The translations under genes were made by a program, and so were the position numbers. A stretch of 64,000 nucleotides of DNA, from the NCBI RefSeq assembly GCF_020283565.1, contig NC_060064.1, positions 5,602,001 to 5,666,000 of the forward strand. Reading direction: 5' to 3'. Under the pieces are notes generated by a model that did no database searches, was not told where the DNA came from, and worked only from the letters and a program-made list of their open reading frames with translations. Every line of letters begins with the position of its first letter. Within the stretch, counting starts at the first letter, position 1. This document shows, piece by piece, positions 40,890 to 52,440 of this stretch. Origin of the DNA: Trifolium pratense. Its lineage: Eukaryota > Streptophyta > Magnoliopsida > Fabales > Fabaceae.

Positions 40890-42044
40890 TTACTCCAACA
40901 CTCTCCAATGTGGTACATTATTCTCTTGAATAAATGGCATAACCAGAGGGACAATAAGATCATCACCAACTGTTCGTGCAACCAATCCCAGACATGTACT
41001 TCCAGCCATGGCAATGTTCCAAGCTCCTTCATCCTGATCTTGATCTTCTTTTTCTTTTTTTAGGAGTGTCTCCAATAACACGGGAACAAGAAATGGAAGT
41101 GTCTTCTTTATAAAATAAAAGCAAGGAATGTATGAATCACTGCTAAATTCATCTCTATATTCTTCTAATATTTCGATTTCGTCTTCACAAATTGAACTCC
41201 AAAACTCAATTGCCCGAAGTGCAACAGTCTCATGGTCTTCCCTCACAGCTTTGGCAGTGATGGTGAAGATATTCTGGATATATGGAGCCAACTTTTCATA
41301 ATATGTAAAAGAAATAGCAACCAAGCATTCAAAAGCTACTTGTCGGATCTTGAGTTCAGGGGAAAGAGTGGCTTCACAGACAATTTTCATTATGTAATTT
41401 CGGTCCATATCCATGGAAAAATTTGCCTGGGCAAAACACAATGCATTGTGCAATGCTTCTATGGCAGCGAGCCTAACATGACTGTTTTTTTCTGTAGAAT
41501 TCATTCCCAGAACGACCGTAGTGAGTATCTTATTTACATTATCCTGGTCTAGCACATCTGGGGAAACGTCTTCACAAATGTATCCAAGGGTCTTGAAAGT
41601 TGCTTGCCTAGTAGAGGAAGGTAGCTGCTGATGAACATTTGACAAGAGGGATTCTATCAACTCGGGCCACTGATTGTGAGGTAATTCAATGGCAGCAACT
41701 TTTGCTATGACTTGAGATGCGGTTGATCGAGCATCCGGATAAGGAGAAGTCGTCAGTGTTGTCAACAAAAATGCTTTAATTTGGGCTTTAAAGGTTGGAA
41801 TTGGATTTATAGACAGCCATTGCCATTGCAATTCTTTCGAATCCAAAGCATTCTTGAGAATTAAACCTGCAAGCCTCCTACTCTCCGGAGGCTTCTCATC
41901 ATTTGACAATTCTCCAGCAAGAGTAAGTAAGAAACTTGGAAGATTCTGCTCCTGGAACTGTTTCAACTTATTTTCAGCTTGTTTCCTTACAGCGCCATCC
42001 ACTGCTTGGGCATTTAAGAGGATCTGTGTAACTTCCATGGCCAT
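40890..42044 (-). CDS. Truncated importin subunit beta-1, N-terminal 384 aa
   Basis: Encodes the N-terminal part of a karyopherin beta-1, which carries importin-alpha/cargo through nuclear pores and is released by Ran-GTP. The start MAMEVTQILLNAQ is preceded by an intron acceptor. The Ran-binding N-terminal domain and HEAT repeats are recognisable: KQFQEQNLPSFLL, DARSTASQVIAKVA, ATLSPELKIRQVAFECLV, EFWSSICEDEIEIL, DQDEGAWNIAMAGSTCLGLV. The full-length protein is about 870 residues; this frame ends after HWRVLE where relatives continue into the next HEAT repeat. The Ran-binding end is kept but the importin-alpha-binding C-terminal repeats are lost. It may be a pseudogene or an expressed truncated paralogue; the frame itself is undamaged. 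Confidence 0.85.
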   Translation of the reverse strand: MAMEVTQILLNAQAVDGAVRKQAENKLKQFQEQNLPSFLLTLAGELSNDEKPPESRRLAGLILKNALDSKELQWQWLSINPIPTFKAQIKAFLLTTLTTSPYPDARSTASQVIAKVAAIELPHNQWPELIESLLSNVHQQLPSSTRQATFKTLGYICEDVSPDVLDQDNVNKILTTVVLGMNSTEKNSHVRLAAIEALHNALCFAQANFSMDMDRNYIMKIVCEATLSPELKIRQVAFECLVAISFTYYEKLAPYIQNIFTITAKAVREDHETVALRAIEFWSSICEDEIEILEEYRDEFSSDSYIPCFYFIKKTLPFLVPVLLETLLKKEKEDQDQDEGAWNIAMAGSTCLGLVARTVGDDLIVPLVMPFIQENNVPHWRVLE

Positions 42045-42641
42045 CTGAACATACGTAACTAACAGCATAAATAAAGGGTGTGATTGTGGATTAGCAACAA
42101 AAAATAGTTCTAGTTTTAACCACTATATAACTAAATAAGGTAAAAAGGGGAAGCTCAACAACAACCATATGCACATCTTAATGTTAGGATTTAAGGACAC
42201 GAGGAGAACCCAACCCAAGAGACTAGTCGAATTAATTGGTGGGAAAACCTCATGGCTTAAATACCACAACGAGCACTTTGATATACTCAATGTGAGACTC
42301 CCAAAACACAAGCTTAATGAATGTCACATTAAGAATAGTAACACATACAACGGACACAGAGCTAGGGAAAAATATATAAAATAACATATTAAAAACATAA
42401 AAGGATTTCACAGAGAGACATAAATTGCACGAGTTGTATATAAACTCAATGATATCCCAACAATAATACATACAAAGATAAACAAGCATGATAATAATAA
42501 TTTATATTAATATATATTATTTAACGATAAAACAACTAATAAATTATATAATAATATATGAATAATGAGACTGTAAATTAAAAAACAAAAAGGAAATAGT
42601 CTATAATAAAAAATAAAAATAAAAGAAACTTACGGCGAGTT
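42045..42641 (-). other. 5'UTR intron of the importin gene
   Basis: On the minus strand a donor GTAAGTTTC follows CAACTCGCC (at 42641) and an acceptor TATGTTCAG ends directly before the ATG at 42044. Within it, 42170-42510 resembles an LTR-type repeat (CCCAAGAGACTAGTCGAATT, CTCATGGCTTAAATACCACA). Confidence 0.6.
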
Positions 42642-42735
42642 GAATCGGCAGTAATGGAGCGAGTTCTAAGGAAAGGAAACTGAAGAGAAGCGCGACTCTG
42701 GAACCCTAACAGGGAGAGACCGTTGAAAGGAAACT
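42642..42735 (-). promoter_or_regulatory. 5' non-coding exon of the importin gene
   Basis: Sequence between the intron donor and AT-rich upstream DNA. It contains AGGGTTCCAGAGTCGCGC (minus strand), a typical plant first-exon composition with higher GC than its surroundings. The transcription start is not defined. Confidence 0.4.
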
Positions 42736-43373
42736 TCAATTAGATCCACAAAAAATATTTAGTTAACTTCAATGGCTATATATAGATTTCTTAATCATAT
42801 TTTAAATATAAATCTAATTTTTTATAATATCTTGTTTACAAATTTTAAGATTAGTTTTTTTTATTTTATTTTTGAAGGCAAGATTAGTTTTTTTTTTGTT
42901 TTTTTTACTAAAAAAACAATATTCATTCGTTCTAATATTATTATTTTTTTTAAAACAATTCATTCCAATAATTAATTGAGTATATCAGATGCAAATTCAA
43001 CATCGCTATCTGCTAAAAAACTCACAGCATCCATGCTAATCTTGTCATCTTTTTTTTATATATATTTATTTTGTTGAGTTATTAAATAAAAATTTAATTC
43101 AGATTTATATTTAAAAAATAAAAATTTAATTTAGATTTATATTTACAAATTTTTAAGATTAGTTTTTTTTTTTTTTTAAGGCAAGATTAGTTTTTGTTTA
43201 AAATTATGATTTAGGATATATTTTGGACTATTACAATGTACTGTAGCAGATAAAGATATGTATATAAAGAGTCATGTAATTATGAATGCTAAAAATAATG
43301 ATTAAATGTGGGCGAAAGCGAACGATTCCGATGATTGAAGAAGACGATAAAAAATACGATCACTTATTTTTTT
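42736..43373. other. AT-rich spacer
   Basis: No gene seen. AGATTTATATTTAAAAAATAAA-like direct repeats lie near 43090-43150. Confidence 0.4.
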
Positions 43374-43870
43374 GCGGGATGTAAATGATCATTTACCATA
43401 TAAATAATTTTTAGTAAAAAAATCAACGGCCAATCCATAAAGACAAAACAAGGTAAGTTTAAATATCAATATGGAGTAATTGAAACTTAAAATGTCAAAA
43501 TTGAACAATTTCTTTTTTACAAACACGGTCAAAATTGAACAATTAATTTTTTTTTTTACTAAAATAATCAAAATCAAACAATCGAAAAATTTAATATTCC
43601 ACATCATAGATTCGAGTATATTTTGTTCAACCTTTAGGCTCTTTGCAAATCAAACTTCTCTTCTTGAACCAACTCTGCAGTCTGCACCTTTCTAGCCCCA
43701 AGGTGAATTGATTATAGAATAGACTCTTCTTGATAAGCATCTACATGCTACACACGAAAACAGATCCATTGTCCAACAGAAATATAGATACTATAAAGAA
43801 TTCAACGAAAAATCTGCATAACCTACTGCAAATTGACAAAAGAAAGCATCATAACAATTCAATATAAACA
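43374..43870. repeat. Inverted copy of 5560-6020
   Basis: Reverse complement of the left-hand segment with small indels; includes CCTTTCTAGCCCCAAGGTGA and TCCATTGTCCAACAGAAATA. Confidence 0.75.
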
Positions 43871-43883
43871 TGAAAACAGGCTA

Positions 43884-44212
43884 CGGAAGACTTCACCAAG
43901 TCTTCCATAGTGCACAAGTTGCCCATCGTGTTATAACAAATACGAATTTTATAAAATCGATCGCTGGATTGAAAGTTTATATCATTTAGATAATCCATAA
44001 TTTTTTAAAGAAAAACATAAATAATTTGATACGTTATTGAGACCAATCAAGATTAACCGTATACAATAAAAACCCATAAATCCGTTAATTTTGATGAGTC
44101 TCAATAACATATCAAATAACTTTCAATTTTTTTTAAAAAAATTATGGATGATCTATACAATAATTTGGGCAACTTGTGCACCATGGAAGACTTGATGAAG
44201 TCTTCCATGTTA
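43884..44212. mobile_element. MITE with palindromic termini, about 329 bp
   Basis: Left end GGAAGACTTCACCAAGTCTTCC and right end reversed GGAAGACTTCATCAAGTCTTCC, each end itself a small palindrome. Inverted pairing continues inward (GTGCACAAGTTGCCCA, TTATAGAT-type sequence). Target duplication not resolved. Confidence 0.65.
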
Positions 44213-45290
44213 GAATTGGCCCACGAATACATACTTCTTATTGACAAAAGCATGTCCAATACTCCATCCGTTTTCTTAAAAGTGTCTGATTCTATCATAT
44301 TTAGCGTTACTAATGAACTGTCAAGTATGTGTTTTAATGATACGATTTGTCAATTATACCTTTTGTCAATTATTGTTATCTTTTTCAATATCTTTTTTCA
44401 ATATCTTTTTTTTTACGATGGGAAAGTTTGTTGCTTCCTTGTTATATTCAGATTTAAACAAAATTTTTTACCTATAATAATGTTGAAGATTTAAATAAGA
44501 TGAGTATTAGTAGCAAAAAAAATAGAAATTTATTGGTGAATTAAGATGAAGGTATAATAGGAAGATAGGGTGAAAATTCCACTTTCTTAATTTGGTGTTA
44601 TCATTATAACTGGACACTTTTAAGAAAACAGATGGAGTATAATATAGAATACTCCCTCTCCGGCTTTAATTATAAGCAAATGTCACTTTTTTTATACATC
44701 GAATAACTAATGTATCTTGTCCACTTTTTAGACTAGATACATTAGTTATTCAATTTATTGGTCCTCCAATTCACTTTCTTTGGTGATTTTCGGAGAATAT
44801 GAGGGGTATTATTTAGTCAGAAAAAAAGTAATATGATTACATTACTCCTTTTTTTTTCTTTCCCTTTATAGGCATTATTTTGTGATAATTCTACACTTTT
44901 TGTGAAAATAGTTGGTTCGATTTTTGTAAGTTTTTTATAAGAAATTTGAGTTACAGACCAAACTAATTAATCAAGATCATGTTAGGATGGTTCGTTTCAA
45001 TTGGACTAAAATTTGTGAAAGCATACACCAAAAGAAAAATAAAATTTGTGAAAGCAACGATTAATTAAGTATATTTAAATTTTAAAGTAACCACAACAAA
45101 TAAATTATACATTTTTTTTAAGTAGTCTAGTGTATAGAAATTACACATTAAAGGCGAATAAGTGGAGTGTCCGGAATTCTGAACCCCGACTCCTATTTAT
45201 AACATTATATTCCTACCAACTAAGTTAAGTTCACGGGTATAATAAATTATACAATTAATATTTATAATAACTAAAGTTATATTTTGGATA
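44213..45290. other. Spacer with a single Stowaway-like end
   Basis: TACTCCCTCTCCGGC at 44649 resembles a Stowaway terminus, and GAATAACTAATGTATCT/AGATACATTAGTTATTC (about 44702-44755) forms a hairpin. No matching right end and no gene recognised. Confidence 0.4.
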
Positions 45291-45379
45291 TCATGATTCG
45301 TTTCCAACAAAGATAAATAAATTAATAAATGTCCCGAGTTGAAACCCCAAACCAGAATGATTGGTTTCCAACATGATCT

Positions 45380-45640
45380 TTATTATTTTTTTATTAATGA
45401 TGCATGAGAATATGAGGTGTGATCTTAGGTCAAAAATTGGGGTATGACAGCGTCCACGCTCACCACGACCACCACCGGTTACTTTCAATAGTAGTTCATC
45501 ATATTTGTCACTTTGAAACTTCATTCTTTGTTCTTGGACAATTAAATTGTTTTGCAATTCATCAATTGAACAAACTACATAGCTGAATCTTGGTGTTAAA
45601 AAACGCAACATCTTTTCCACCACCTATGTCAATTGAACGC
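45380..45640 (-). pseudogene. Ty1-copia gag remnant, partial copy
   Basis: The minus strand encodes VEKMLRFLTPRFSYVVCSID, LQNNLIVQEQRMKFQSD and GGGRGERGR, a copia gag (UBN2-type) segment, then runs into TGTCATACCCCAATTTTTGA. A near-identical 260-bp segment is at 47545-47800. Confidence 0.7.
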
Positions 45641-47544
45641 AACATCTTTTCCACAAACAACAACATCCATAGTTAAAAAACGTGTTTCTTCATTATCTCA
45701 CCAAATTTGACATGTGAATATACTATTTTGCTCAAAATTTAATGAGGATTATGAATATACACTTAACTTTTATTAATTAATACTCAAAAATTCTAATTTT
45801 CAGATTAAAGTAAGAACCCTAAATATTTCAAACACAAATTAAATATTATTTAAGCACAATCAGAACTTATGACCATAGGGCTTTCACTACTCACATCATG
45901 GTATACATTTTGTATTCACGAATCATTCAAAGATAATGCATGTATGATGGAGTTCAAGGTCACAAAAATTTACCTATTGGAGCAAGGTCCAATGCCCCTT
46001 CAAATGATGTTTCGAGAGGAGAAAATGATACCTTTAGCTTCCTTGAGTCCCCAGGAGTGTAATGGTATAGTTACGTTTCCTTTAAACCTTCTGAAATGTT
46101 CTACCCAATTCAAGTTGAAAGTGACAAAAAATGGGATTTGGGAGATGGTAATGGAGGGGTTACAGTTGATGATCAATGCATACAGAAGTTTTTCTATGAT
46201 GTATGGTGATGATTCAATGGAAAAAGTAGAGAAAACTTGAAAGAAATGCAAGTTGCGAATTTAAGATTTTGAAAGTGTAGTAATGGAGTTTTTGAGTGAA
46301 TTTTGTGGATATTTGTTGATATTTGTTCTGAGGCTTGAAGGGCTTTTATAGAGGTTGAATTTGGTCTGCATAATTAAACAAGATTGGGTTTGGTTGGATT
46401 CCAATGTTGGTTTGTCCATCAAGTTTCAAAAGTGGTTGAAAAAGTTTTGTAGTTCCAAGGTGAAGATGGCTTGATTCATGGACAATAGGGTGGCTTTTTC
46501 TGAGTTTAGGGAGTTGCTTCTGAGATTTGAGGTGGAGTGTGATCAGAGAAAACAAATGTGAAGCTCAATGCATGAGTTGTTGGAGAAAAACAAGCTTTAC
46601 AAAATGTCAATGAAACTTTATGCAAAAAGTGCTCCAAAAAGGACATGTAATTTGGACAATTCTTCAAACACTTGGATAATGCACCAAAAGTCTGTGTAAA
46701 ACATCAGTTTTGTTGAGATTTAGAAGCAACATGGGCCTGCAATTACTGATCACAAGGTTTGGATTTGGTTTGAGCAATAACTTGACATGGTTTTTTGACC
46801 CATAAATCAGCTCTAACATGGTCTCTTCCCCTCTTCGAAACTTTCTTCTCAAGAAAACTTAGTTCATGCTCTTGGTGTCATTGGAAAGATGACATTTGCC
46901 TCTACAACTTGGATGTTGATCACTTGTCCTGAATTCATTGCGATCATAGAGACAACTGGCCACCAAACTTCAAACTTAAAGCTGTCTGACACTTAGAAAA
47001 AATTCTAAGTGTTTTTGACAGTTTTTACAATTTGACATCTCATGTTTCCTTGTTGTTATAAGCCATTCAGGAACTCTTATGAATCCAAACTCTTCACCAC
47101 GATATAGTATGATATGAAATATTAAAATGAAGCTCTTTTTTGCTCAAAATAGATGCTTGGATTGGAAGTTATAAGCTTGCAAAGTCATGAACTTGATAAG
47201 GTCAAAAAAAAACTTAGAAAAAATTTCTAAGTGTTGAGATTTTCAACCACTTGGAGAATCAACTTTGGTCATCAACTTTAAGCATTGTAAAGATCCTTTT
47301 AAATTCAAATCTTTTTTACATATTTCAATATGCCATGATAGCTTTCCAAAGAGTTGTTGTTTGCAAATTTATGATACTTGAGGAAGAAGATATGTTCTTG
47401 ATAAGTTGGCTCCATATGAACATGAAATTTTCTATACTTAGAAAAATTTCAAAACCATAGTCTTTGATTTTTGGAACCTTTTCTTGACTTTCTTGATTCA
47501 AAACAATGTCTTACCAAAGAGGCAAGCACAACAAGATATCTTGT
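45641..47544 (-). repeat. LTR-like sequence between duplicated gag pieces
   Basis: On the minus strand the sequence after TGTCATACCCCAATTTTTGA (47619 and 45452) looks like the start of a gypsy-type LTR common in legumes. The interval shows no supported gene. Its far end and target duplication are unclear, so solo LTR or partial element cannot be decided. Confidence 0.4.
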
Positions 47545-48177
47545 ATTTTATTATTTTTTTATTAATGATGCATGAGAATATGAGGTGGGATCTTAGGTCA
47601 AAAATTGGGGTATGACAGCGCCCACGCTCACCACGACCACCACCGGTTACTTTCAATAGTAGTTCATCATCGTTGTCACTTTGAAACTTCATTCTTTGTT
47701 CTTGGACAATTAAACTGCTTTGCAATTCATCAATTGAACAAACTACATAGTTGAATCTTGCTGTTAAAGAACGCAACATCTTTTCCACCACCTATATTGA
47801 TTCCATTCTTTGACCTTGAGCTGTCATCTTGTTGACAATGGAAAACGTTCTTGCAAAGTAATCATTGGTTGATTCACTGTCTTTCATTGCAAGAATCTCA
47901 AATCTACGTCGCAGAGCTTGTAATTGAGCATGTTTAACCTTGGTTGAACCTTGGTACTTTGTACGCATTTATTCCCAAATATTTGTTGCAGTTCCTTAAT
48001 TTCTCAAGAATGGTTTCCATGATTTGGCTTTGAGATCACGAAGCTTACTCTCATCTGCAATGCATTGTTGTTCTGCTGTTGCCATTGGTGGTGTGATCGT
48101 GATTCCATTTTTAACAACACTCCAAAATTCCTTTGATCGGCGAAGATTCTCCATCAACATGGCCTAGTAATCGTACT
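47545..48177 (-). pseudogene. Ty1-copia gag remnant, larger copy
   Basis: The minus strand, with stops and shifts, encodes AMLMENLRRSKEFWSVV, LRDLKAKSWKPFLRN, YQGSTKVKHAQLQALRRRFE, MKDSESTNDYFAR, VEKMLRSLTARFNYVV and GGGRGERGR, in the order of a copia gag. In-frame stops (after FLRN and in the TNIWE region) show it is dead. It begins exactly where homology to 3600 of the inverted duplication ends, so the element inserted into that block. Confidence 0.8.
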
Positions 48178-48179
48178 AG

Positions 48180-48636
48180 CCAAATATTTATATACAATAA
48201 TATGACATGGCGAGTAAAAAATAACAATTGTGTTATAAAAATAAAAAAAATAAAAAAGTGGCGCTAAAATGAATTAAAAAACGAAAAAGAGGATTAGGAA
48301 AGAAATAGAGTAGGAAATTTGAATTAAGAGTCTACTATTAATTAATTAATTGTCATAATTAATGACACAAAAAGTTGTCCTTCTCGGATCAACAGGAGGA
48401 ATGTTGATAAATAGGAAATAGGAATTAGGTGCGGTCAAAGCACGGAAGGCGTGAGACTTGAGTGACACTCTGATAAAAATCAGACAATCAGACAATTTAT
48501 TTTTATGAGGCGTCTGATTAAAATCATAGGGTAATAGAGAAAAAGAAACACACTCTTTATTAATCGCCATGCCATCTATTCACTCTTGACTCTCCATTTT
48601 CTTCTTCTTGCTCAAGAAAACAAACACTCTGACCAT
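48180..48636. repeat. Inverted copy of 3190-3600
   Basis: Reverse complement, in order, of the left-hand segment (for example ACTCTTGACTCTCC and GAGGATTAGGAAA). It abuts the orphan NHL start codon at 48637. Confidence 0.75.
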
Positions 48637-49160
48637 GTTATGAGCAAATGAACACAAAAATTGAGGTTTTAATATGACTAGGTGATGTAGTGAAATTAAT
48701 GAAATGCAAATTGAATTGAAAGAGTGAATGTGAGATAAAGGAATAAAGAGTAATGTGTATATATAGAAAAAAAAGGGATTGAAGATTTTGTGGGGATAAC
48801 ACGGTTGTAAGTATGTGAGCGTGTTGAATAGTAGTAGTTGCTATAATTATGATTCAATTTCATATTGGTTAAGGAAGTTATATGAATATGGCAGATAGTT
48901 TTGACTTGTGCAAAGTTTGATGCAGATTGTGGACTGAGTTTAGGGTACTGTTTTTAATAGAAAGCTTCCACTTGATCTTGTTATCAGATACTTACTCCGT
49001 AATACAAGTCTTTGACATTTGATCTTGTTATCAGATATTTTTGTCACCTTATTCCATTTCTCGCGCGCCCTATGAAATTATCAAAATACTCTCATCTGCT
49101 GCTTTAGATATCTGACACCCCAAAACCACTCTACCTTTATAACGATTAAAACTTAAGCTG
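48637..49160 (-). promoter_or_regulatory. N9: orphan NHL promoter with start codon but no gene
   Basis: Reverse complement of 1-486 and of the N5 promoter: W-box-type core, 33-bp block (48794-48826), a TATATATACACA TATA box near 48755 and the leader TTCATTTGCTCATAACATGG. Directly after the ATG the sequence switches to the repeat found at 3195 on the left, so no NHL codons remain. Confidence 0.75.
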
Positions 49161-50589
49161 CAGACGACATTTATTAAAATTTTCCATTTTTATAACGTCT
49201 GCTACTTGAATAGCGAATGAGTAAAATGAAAAAAGCGTAGGGCGAGCGAGTAACTGATAGGCTGACAAAAGTAAATCTCTATATTCACCTGTCAAAAGAC
49301 TAGCCCGGCCCAATGTGCCTGCACATATAGATAGGTTTTCAAAAAATTTCTTCTCTCAACACTTTTATTCCTCATAATTACATTCTTACCCATGTCATAA
49401 CGTATTTTTCGAACTTATTTTAGTTCAAATATTATTTTTAACTGTAAAAAATTCAAAAAATACGTTTCAAACTGTATTCTCATAAGCAAAAATATAATTT
49501 AAGGGGAATAAGAGTGTGTGTGTGGTGGGTGGAAAGAGAATTTTTCTAGGTTTACAAAATAAAGTTTCGGCCCATGTATTACTGGGCTATACCTATGTGG
49601 CTTGGTGGACTAGTTCGGCCTTTATTATTATAGCAATATTTACAATTTTATTTTTAAAACAAAGATATGATTTGATGTAAAACAAAGATGCTATTAATTT
49701 TGAAGGTTTCTTTTGTACTACCGCTTGATAATTTTTGAGTATTTATCTAACAATTAATGTGAATGTGTAACATATATGTGAAGTAAAAATATTAAAATTC
49801 AATTAATAAATATAGGATAATATATTCTACCAAAAAAAATATAGGATAATATATGTTAAGTAAAAGTTAATTGTGTGTTTAAAATATAAATTTATTTATG
49901 TGATTTGTTCTCATTGGTTAATAGATAAATACCCTAAATTATTAAGGGATAATATATGCTCCACTTTTTGTAAACACTAAAAAGGATAAATGACACATTA
50001 TTTCTTTGCCAAACAATATTTAGTTATTATTTACCTAAAACACTATATTCTTCATGCGAAATTTTGATTGACAAAAAGCATTGATGCTAATAGTAATAGC
50101 AGTTTTGAAAATCATATATGTAGCATTTCATCTAGTAGACATATTCCACCACAAGAAACTGACTGCTACATAACTTAGGCACATTTTCGTATGTTTTAAG
50201 TTAAGCTCCCCTTATAAAATTACCCAATGGAGGGTTTTGGCGAAATTTAAAACATGCATGTTTTGAAGAGAATTCCAATTAAATCATTTAAATAGATTTA
50301 AATTCTTTCCAAACACACTCTAAGTGCCTTGCATTGTGTGAAACCAATGTGAATGAATACAATAGGTGAAAATAAAGTGCTCGCACCATACAAAGGAAGT
50401 AGTAGCAGAGAAGAATACATTGATTCTATATGCGCGGTCGTATTATACAAAGAATGAATAAAATAACAACAAATAAAATGCCAATATAAAAATCACACAC
50501 ATGAAAGAAAAAAAAAACAAAAAAAAAGAGAAAGAAAGAAAAAAAAAGTAAAGGAAATTGTAAATTCAAATACAATTTCAAGAAATTTT
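49161..50589. repeat. Inverted copy of the N4-N5 intergenic region
   Basis: Pieces match 13900-16480 in reverse order, e.g. CTAGCCCGGCCCAATGTGCC (16455), GGTGGACTAGTTCGGCC (15700) and CACCACAAGAAACTGACTG (15150). The LINE found at 14474-15131 is absent, and I did not find the Tourist element. Confidence 0.7.
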
Positions 50590-50958
50590 AATCTAAAACC
50601 TATGGTGGGTATAAGTCGAATGAAGGTAAAGTTAGTTTCATAGTCGGTTCTCAAAGGAACGGTGAGGTCACATTTGACCTTAGGTTTATACGTACGAGTT
50701 ATCGAGTCTTCGAGTTTGAATCTAATCCTGAAGTAGAGTTTCACATAGATATCATAAACTCCAACATTCTTATCTTTGTTAAACTTTGAGATTTGATTAT
50801 TGTCAAGCATCAACAATTTATGTCCTGAGAAAATGCCACTCTGGTCACTACTTTCCTTGTTTTGGCAAAATGAGTTGATGTGTGTGATCACATCTACATT
50901 AGCAAACCTCTACCCTTCATATGATGCTTGTGCTTCAACTTTATCATAGTAGATACTC
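50590..50958 (-). pseudogene. N10: 5'-deleted NHL gene, N4-like
   Basis: The minus strand encodes SIYYDKVEAQASYEG, a stop codon (TAG) in place of the Ser codon, then RFANVDVITHINSFCQNKES, HKLLMLDNNQISKFNKDKN, VYDIYVKLYFRIRFKLED and FTFIRLIPT, after which the frame diverges from KCSVEF. Everything before the NPNKK motif is missing; the break at about 50958 joins unrelated transposon-like DNA. Closest to N4. Confidence 0.88.
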
Positions 50959-51430
50959 AAAAAAACTCTCCCACAACAATATCACCTTAAAACTTAAACC
51001 CAAAAATTAAAATACTTAAACACAGAAAAAACACATTCCTTAAAACACATCCACACAGATCAAAATAGAGAGAGGATGAATTTTTCTGGGTTTATGTGAT
51101 GAACTCGTGACAATGGTGATGAAGAAGGAGATGGAAGAAGATGAATTTTTGATGAACTCATTTCAATGCTGTTGCAGTTTTTTTATTTTTTTTTTTAAAT
51201 AAAAATGATTTGGAATCATTATAACAATAAAAATAAATTAAAATAAAATCCAAATATGCATGTCACATCATCGAAAATAAAGATTTCACATCTAGTTGGA
51301 AACTTAGGGGGGTAATTGGGGGAATCTTTATATTACAAGGGGGAAATCGCAAAAAAAAATAAAAAAATTTGCAGGGGGTAATGCAAAAATCGGCTATTTT
51401 GCAGGGGGTAAAACCCTATTTACCCTAATT
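50959..51430. mobile_element. Transposon-like insert replacing the N10 5' half
   Basis: Contains CAGGGGGTAATGCAAAAATC and CAGGGGGTAAAACCCTATTT near its right edge, phrases typical of non-autonomous long-TIR elements. The left edge starts at the NHL breakpoint. Both ends not matched, so the family is uncertain. Confidence 0.4.
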
Positions 51431-52440
51431 AATTTTAAAAAAAATTGTATGTTTTTATAACAAGGAATTTTTTTAGTTAAATATAATCTAAAAGATTAAA
51501 ATTAATTGAAATTTGAATATTAAATATTTTTTTATCAAAAATATGAAATATTAATTTAATATTTTTTAACACATTAAATATAACTTTCTTACTGGGATAA
51601 TGTTATCATTTACATTACATGTAATAATTATACCATTTTCTTACTGGTAATAATTATATCATTCTTTATTTAGAATATAAAACATATATAATAAAAAAAA
51701 AATTAGTTTCTTATATGATTGTTTTAAAATTTTAAATTGTTTATTTAATACCTTCAATGAAAAATTTTAAAAAATTAAATCTATGAAACATTTGCATGCA
51801 TTTTCCCCAAATTAACTTGTAATATTTTTTAAAAAATTAGTTTAATAACTATTCTGTTTTAAAAATAGTTTATAAAAAAATATTTAACTATTTTTTTATA
51901 TACATATACCAATTTTTTAAAATTTTATAAACTACCTTTTTATAAATAAAAAAATTGTTTATTTTTAAAACATCATTTTTATATATTTTAAATTTTAAAA
52001 TGCCACATATATAATGATTGTTTGTAGTACTTTTGGTATAACTTTTGATGAAATAAGAAATTTTAATTGAGGTGAGACTTAGTCTTGCTTCTCAACATAT
52101 TCTTCCACAAACCATTTTTACATCTTTATGAAGAACATCTTATTCTTATGACGGATTCACATTCAATCCTATCCTTTCTCAATAATGTGACGATTGTTCA
52201 TTTTTTTTCCTTGTAGAATTTTCTTAGGATTCTTAGATTTTCATTCATGTGATTTTAGACATTTGCACTAACATAAAATTTTTTTAGCATATATATCGTG
52301 AATCCATATTCGATCCACGTCAATTTAGTAACTACTTTATTGATCTAAAATATATAATTTTTAAATAAAGATAAATAAATTTGTCAAACAAAAGTAAAGA
52401 TATAAAATTTAATTTATATGCAAAAATCTATCGAATATTT
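51431..52440. repeat. Inverted copy of about 11690-12400
   Basis: 52010-52320 is the reverse complement of 11700-12050 (CTTCTCAACATATTCTTCCA, CTTATGACGGATTCACA, TTGTAGAATTTTCTTAGGAT). The part at 51431-52000 is AT-rich and only loosely matched. No gene. Confidence 0.65.
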
